In this document: positions 62,401 through 64,000 of the stretch, piece by piece | Layout: each line of letters opens with the position of its first letter | Position numbering within the stretch: the stretch's first letter is position 1 | NCBI RefSeq assembly: GCF_025149785.1 | Contig: NZ_CP102277.1 | Location: 3,038,001 to 3,102,000, forward strand | Length of the DNA stretch: 64,000 nt | Reading direction: 5' to 3' | Source: Coprococcus comes ATCC 27758 | Lineage (GTDB): Bacteria > Bacillota > Clostridia > Lachnospirales > Lachnospiraceae | Notes under the pieces: generated by a model | Seen by the model: the letters and a program-made list of their open reading frames with translations, nothing else | What the model was told of the DNA's origin: nothing | The model's database searches: none | Made by a program: the position numbers and the translations under genes

Positions 62401-62686
62401 CCCCTTTCTGAAGCATCGTCTCCAGCCCTTTTTCCTTACGGAAATCCAGATCAAAGATCGGACCTGTATGCTTTGATGCTGATTCGTACTCTTCCGGTGT
62501 TCCCCCTGTACTCTTTTTCCACAGGGCTTTCAACTCTTCCATATTCTCCGGCACCGGAATCTCACCGTCCGCTGTGATCACCGGAAATGTAGCTGTCTCT
62601 GTCTGAAATCCCAGAAGTAGTGCTGCTTCAACCGCATAACGCTTCTGTTCTCCTGTCATGCCGGCTGCAAGTTTTAATTTTTCCAT
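59411..62686 (-). CDS. Large M14-family zinc carboxypeptidase-like protein
   Basis: A 1091-residue protein without signal peptide, so probably cytoplasmic. The M14 domain spans about 710-1000: IPGEMINARHHANEVSSTNA carries the HxxE zinc ligands (about 792), LNLVIVPMENVDGAAIHYEL follows, and DNHGVPSHEWEQQFSGYTSP contains a later His that fits the third ligand. The first 700 residues form no domain I recognise; they are acidic and mixed alpha/beta. It leads the peptide operon and is controlled by the divergent TetR gene by position. TTGGAGGTGTAAG precedes the ATG. Confidence 0.82.
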   Translation of the reverse strand: MEKLKLAAGMTGEQKRYAVEAALLLGFQTETATFPVITADGEIPVPENMEELKALWKKSTGGTPEEYESASKHTGPIFDLDFRKEKGLETMLQKGDFLKDENQDLLPDVLDVKIVLPEDADDAMLVAACNLAWRFGMETTGYKGTITADAAYTGNRLVLEKAEQTELVREKEGESVKVSLRGDGEELIAFTSRLCMEFPQINGQRSWKDLLMDMVDDFVLRGADGQLAALKAMQKEQTGEYEVYGSPLWNDTQKKEAGDAKVYNYKSGQKMYEKVYELPWEVEVFEKLLEEKVYPQIRKGSKVKITGAVSENIKVRQKIKEKIEDRIQMLGAKPEDTSVICAYKQGYSWIVEEMLPVMKEAQADQVEIYFKPFLPEGQTDWLDENGATPSYHNLNADTPDKWYDLPIRYLQELYPVEDILVKELGIERDKVIFKAYEGEEDITYLCKGIKDEKVCCEDTYKAVWSERPYMDEYPQMGKVHPATGYVKAEIDGQEVFYQTVRTDMEEIWDVYQKEVLPDCRRYIEEKTGGKISADLQPFFHELRLDVTASEPDYATGSREDLISSLDALHEDMYFVGSDYFKNYGVKKADVMLDAPGLILPVIHEKEGRPVFKVTLTEPLKEEACIVKDGKAVLLQRKREEADAWIRAISWENDNFTFHIRTNGVQSNVLHTYSTLWSKGVLAECESVVAGTKLLFESEQGEIQYAALTPEREEKPKTKRIEEIDLHEHELIGYDTYREIIEELKQVPGIEVFRTAVSYTGRELYAVWIKPEYEGYLSMTKRISRIPGEMINARHHANEVSSTNAAFILIKKLLTEDVYKDLPDKLNLVIVPMENVDGAAIHYELQKEHPNWKFHVARFNSLGKEFYYEHFQQDTIHSEAMGLTRIYDRYVPDMIVDNHGVPSHEWEQQFSGYTSPSYKGFWLPRSLLYGYFWYVTNPEYKDNYPVNKVMEDVIADKIAEYPEMRELNREWSAQFEKYAHAWMPKLFPANYYKEMINYWIPFAADPNHRYPSIRFPWITTVAYTSEVADETAQGEYLNLCARAHVAHDEATIRMLMEAVHVMECHLEEQDGQILTSYIRQRPMIVKVTGKNK

Positions 62687-62706
62687 CTTACACCTCCAAA
62701 AGCACT

Positions 62707-62757
62707 GTAGTTCGTTTTCGTACTACGGTCTAAAAAGATACTGTATTCCGAACTACG
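62707..62757. promoter_or_regulatory. Probable TetR operator sites between the peptidase operon and its regulator
   Basis: GTAGTTCG-TTTT-CGTACTACG (62707-62727) is a near-perfect inverted repeat, and CGAACTACG (62749-62757) repeats its arm 22 bp further on. Both lie just downstream of the operon's -10 box, where a bound repressor would block transcription. Confidence 0.6.
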
Positions 62758-62777
62758 TTCTGCTTTTTATACCCTTC

Positions 62778-62806
62778 ATTCTACTAAAGTGTTCAAATAA
62801 AGTCAA
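62778..62806 (-). promoter_or_regulatory. Promoter of the peptidase operon
   Basis: On the minus strand TTGACT (62806-62801), a 17-base spacer and TAGAAT (62783-62778), about 90 bp before the start of the M14 gene. Confidence 0.75.
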
Positions 62807-62859
62807 CCATATTATCCTTATATGGACATTTTCAATAAAATGTATGCAGAAACAAAACA

Positions 62860-62888
62860 TTGCACTCTCCACATCCCTGTGTTACAAT
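62860..62888 (+). promoter_or_regulatory. Promoter of the TetR gene
   Basis: TTGCAC (62860-62865), a 17-base spacer and TACAAT (62883-62888), 38 bp before the start codon at 62926. Confidence 0.75.
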
Positions 62889-62925
62889 AGCTTCAATACT
62901 TTTAAGAAGGCAGGAACGATCAATT

Positions 62926-63513
62926 ATGACAACGCACGGCAAACGACATGCAAAACAGGACATCATGGATGCAGCATGGAAGCTGTTCACAGAACAGGGC
63001 TATGACGAAACTACGATCGCGCAGATCATCGAACTCTCCGGTAATTCCCGCAGCACCTTTTACCACCATTTTCGTGGAAAAGATGAACTTCTCTTCAGCC
63101 TCGCCTATTCCTACGACAGTGACTATGATAGCTGGCTTCAGACCTGCGACCGGACGCTTCCAGCCGCCGATCTGCTGCTCGCCTTCAACCATTTTGTGCT
63201 GAATAACCTGGAGCACTCACCATATATGGATCTCTTTGCGCCCCTCTACGGTCTTCAGGTAGCTACTACCGGAACCAGACATATTTTAAACCCGGATCGT
63301 AATTATTATAAGATCCTGCGCAAGATCCTTTTCGACGGGATCAAATGTGGAGAACTAAAGTCAGACTACTCCTACGTCGAGCTCTCCCAGATGATCACCT
63401 CTGCCCAGATCGGTCTCACCTACTCCTGGTGTCTCACCCAGAGAAGCTTCTCCCTGCTTCAATACGGTGAATCCCTCCTGACACCATTTATTGAATCATT
63501 ACGCGTCAACTAA
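62926..63513 (+). CDS. TetR/AcrR-family transcriptional regulator
   Basis: A 195-residue regulator with an N-terminal TetR helix-turn-helix: HAKQDIMDAAWKLFTEQGYD, ETTIAQIIELSGNSRSTFYH, HFRGKDELLFSL. The C-terminal ligand domain (65-190) is helical and not assignable. The start at 62926 is fixed by the promoter at 62860-62888, which excludes the longer frame from 62860. It is divergent from the peptidase operon and separated only by promoters and the inverted repeats, so it very likely controls that operon, perhaps in response to a peptide or pyroglutamate. Confidence 0.9.
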   Translation: MTTHGKRHAKQDIMDAAWKLFTEQGYDETTIAQIIELSGNSRSTFYHHFRGKDELLFSLAYSYDSDYDSWLQTCDRTLPAADLLLAFNHFVLNNLEHSPYMDLFAPLYGLQVATTGTRHILNPDRNYYKILRKILFDGIKCGELKSDYSYVELSQMITSAQIGLTYSWCLTQRSFSLLQYGESLLTPFIESLRVN

Positions 63514-63552
63514 CCTAACCCACCCTCAATATAAATACCCTCTCGCATATAC

Positions 63553-63587
63553 CAGGAAACTATCTCTCTATAGTTTCCTGAATTTTT
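63553..63587 (+). terminator. Terminator of the TetR gene
   Basis: CAGGAAACTAT and ATAGTTTCCTG form an 11-bp stem followed by AATTTTTATG. Confidence 0.88.
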
Positions 63588-63626
63588 ATGTTTAGCAGCC
63601 GCCAGGTCTGCGCCCAAAGTCTTGAG

Positions 63627-63786
63627 GGCGGATTTAGAAAAAGAATAGGTGTGAAGGCACTTATTGTGCAATGGAGATGAGACTCAAAAATTGTGGAAGC
63701 CTTTGCTGACACAATTTTCGTTCTCAGAGGCTCATCGGAATGCCCTGCACAATGGACTTCACACCTATTCTTTTTCTAAATCCGCC
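63627..63786. repeat. Giant palindromic element, copy B (160 bp)
   Basis: A perfect 30-bp inverted repeat closes it (63627-63656 with 63757-63786; ends GGCGGATTT/AAATCCGCC). Nested stems follow: ATTGTGCA (63663-63670) / TGCACAAT (63746-63753), GATGAGACTC (63676-63685) / GAGGCTCATC (63727-63736), and the tip AAAATTGTG (63687-63695) / CACAATTTT (63710-63718). Relative to copy A it is inverted. The three blocks shared with copy A lie at 63732-63742, 63693-63708 and 63670-63680. It sits downstream of the TetR gene. Confidence 0.85.
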
Positions 63787-64000
63787 ACACAACCTCCCCC
63801 TCGCAGACCGTCTCTCTCCACAATCGAGTAGGCTGACTCCTACTCGATTTGTATACTTTGTACACCATCTCGCTTAACAGCTCGATGATGTACATTCGCC
63901 AAATGCAGATCCTTGTGCAAGCACAAATCTGCACTTGGCTCATCGTATACACAAAAAAGCAGGAACCAAATCACTTTGATTCCTGCTTCTCACTATTCCT
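63787..64000. other. Structured gene-free region at the right edge
   Basis: No ORF is credible. A perfect hairpin AATCGAGTAGG-CTGACT-CCTACTCGATT (63822-63849) ends in TTT. A longer imperfect hairpin follows: CGATGA (63883-63888) / TCATCG (63940-63945), and GCCAAATGCAGAT (63898-63910) / ATCTGCACTTGGC (63927-63939). It may be a leader, attenuator or small RNA. Confidence 0.5.
63953..63988 (-). terminator. Terminator of a leftward gene beyond the window
   Basis: On the minus strand AAGCAGGAA pairs with TTCCTGCTT (with further partial pairing inside) and is followed by TTTTGTG, so it should end a minus-strand gene lying past 64000. Confidence 0.7.

Noticed and set aside
53804-63786. Giant palindromes as simple bidirectional terminators
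   Set aside because: Arms of 30-33 bp with conserved internal blocks and no T-run logic exceed what terminators need, and ordinary terminators are found separately nearby.

Overview
The window reads as chromosome of a low-GC Gram-positive gut anaerobe of the Lachnospiraceae (Dorea, Mediterraneibacter or Blautia type). That assignment is inferred from the protein families and gene orders (gdpP-rplI-dnaB, rpsF-ssb-rpsR, DUF969-DUF979-pcp, two-[4Fe-4S] ferredoxin, class B sortase); no rRNA gene is present to confirm it.

Positions 1 to about 19,190 are a block of mobile and decayed mobile DNA stacked against the 3' end of rlmD (rumA). From the left edge it holds a mobilisation module (CHC2 primase fragment, MOBQ-type MobA/MobL relaxase with an ATA start, DUF3847 protein, an oriT-like site, an excisionase-like HTH protein, a DUF6076 protein). 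Next comes a two-component/ABC transporter module, then remnants of an Xre regulator and a serine recombinase, an IS110-family element, a dinD-like gene, a small HTH protein and a displaced rlmD tail. A second two-component/ABC module follows, then a second rlmD tail remnant and the intact rlmD. The two modules are paralogous (response regulator, histidine kinase, a 120-170 bp gap, ATPase, two-domain FtsX permease). Their gaps share the same regulatory layout: an inverted repeat, two direct heptamers 11 bp apart, and a -10 box 16 bp after the second heptamer.

From about 19,155 to 53,700 the window is mostly core genome: rlmD, yhaM, a degenerate HtrA-like protein, mutS2 with a two-component pair, a sugar-binding lipoprotein, a ferredoxin, a MerR regulator, gdpP-rplI-dnaB, galE, a sugar nucleotidyltransferase, rpsF-ssb-rpsR, DUF951, a class B sortase, a zinc-ribbon membrane protein with a J-domain protein and a flavodoxin, a Na/phosphate symporter, a gamma-carbonic anhydrase-like protein, rlmI, HAD hydrolases, a glutamine amidotransferase-like hydrolase, an extracytoplasmic trigger-factor-like lipoprotein, pfkA and dnaE.

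From about 54,190 to 63,510 lies a peptide and amino-acid utilisation region. A TetR regulator is divergent from a likely operon of M14 carboxypeptidase, DUF969, DUF979, M29 aminopeptidase and pyroglutamyl peptidase, followed by a separately promoted alanine/glycine symporter.

The least explained DNA is a pair of about 160-bp giant hairpins at 53,804-53,961 and 63,627-63,786. They share end sequences and three conserved internal blocks, while the paired stems between differ in a compensated way.
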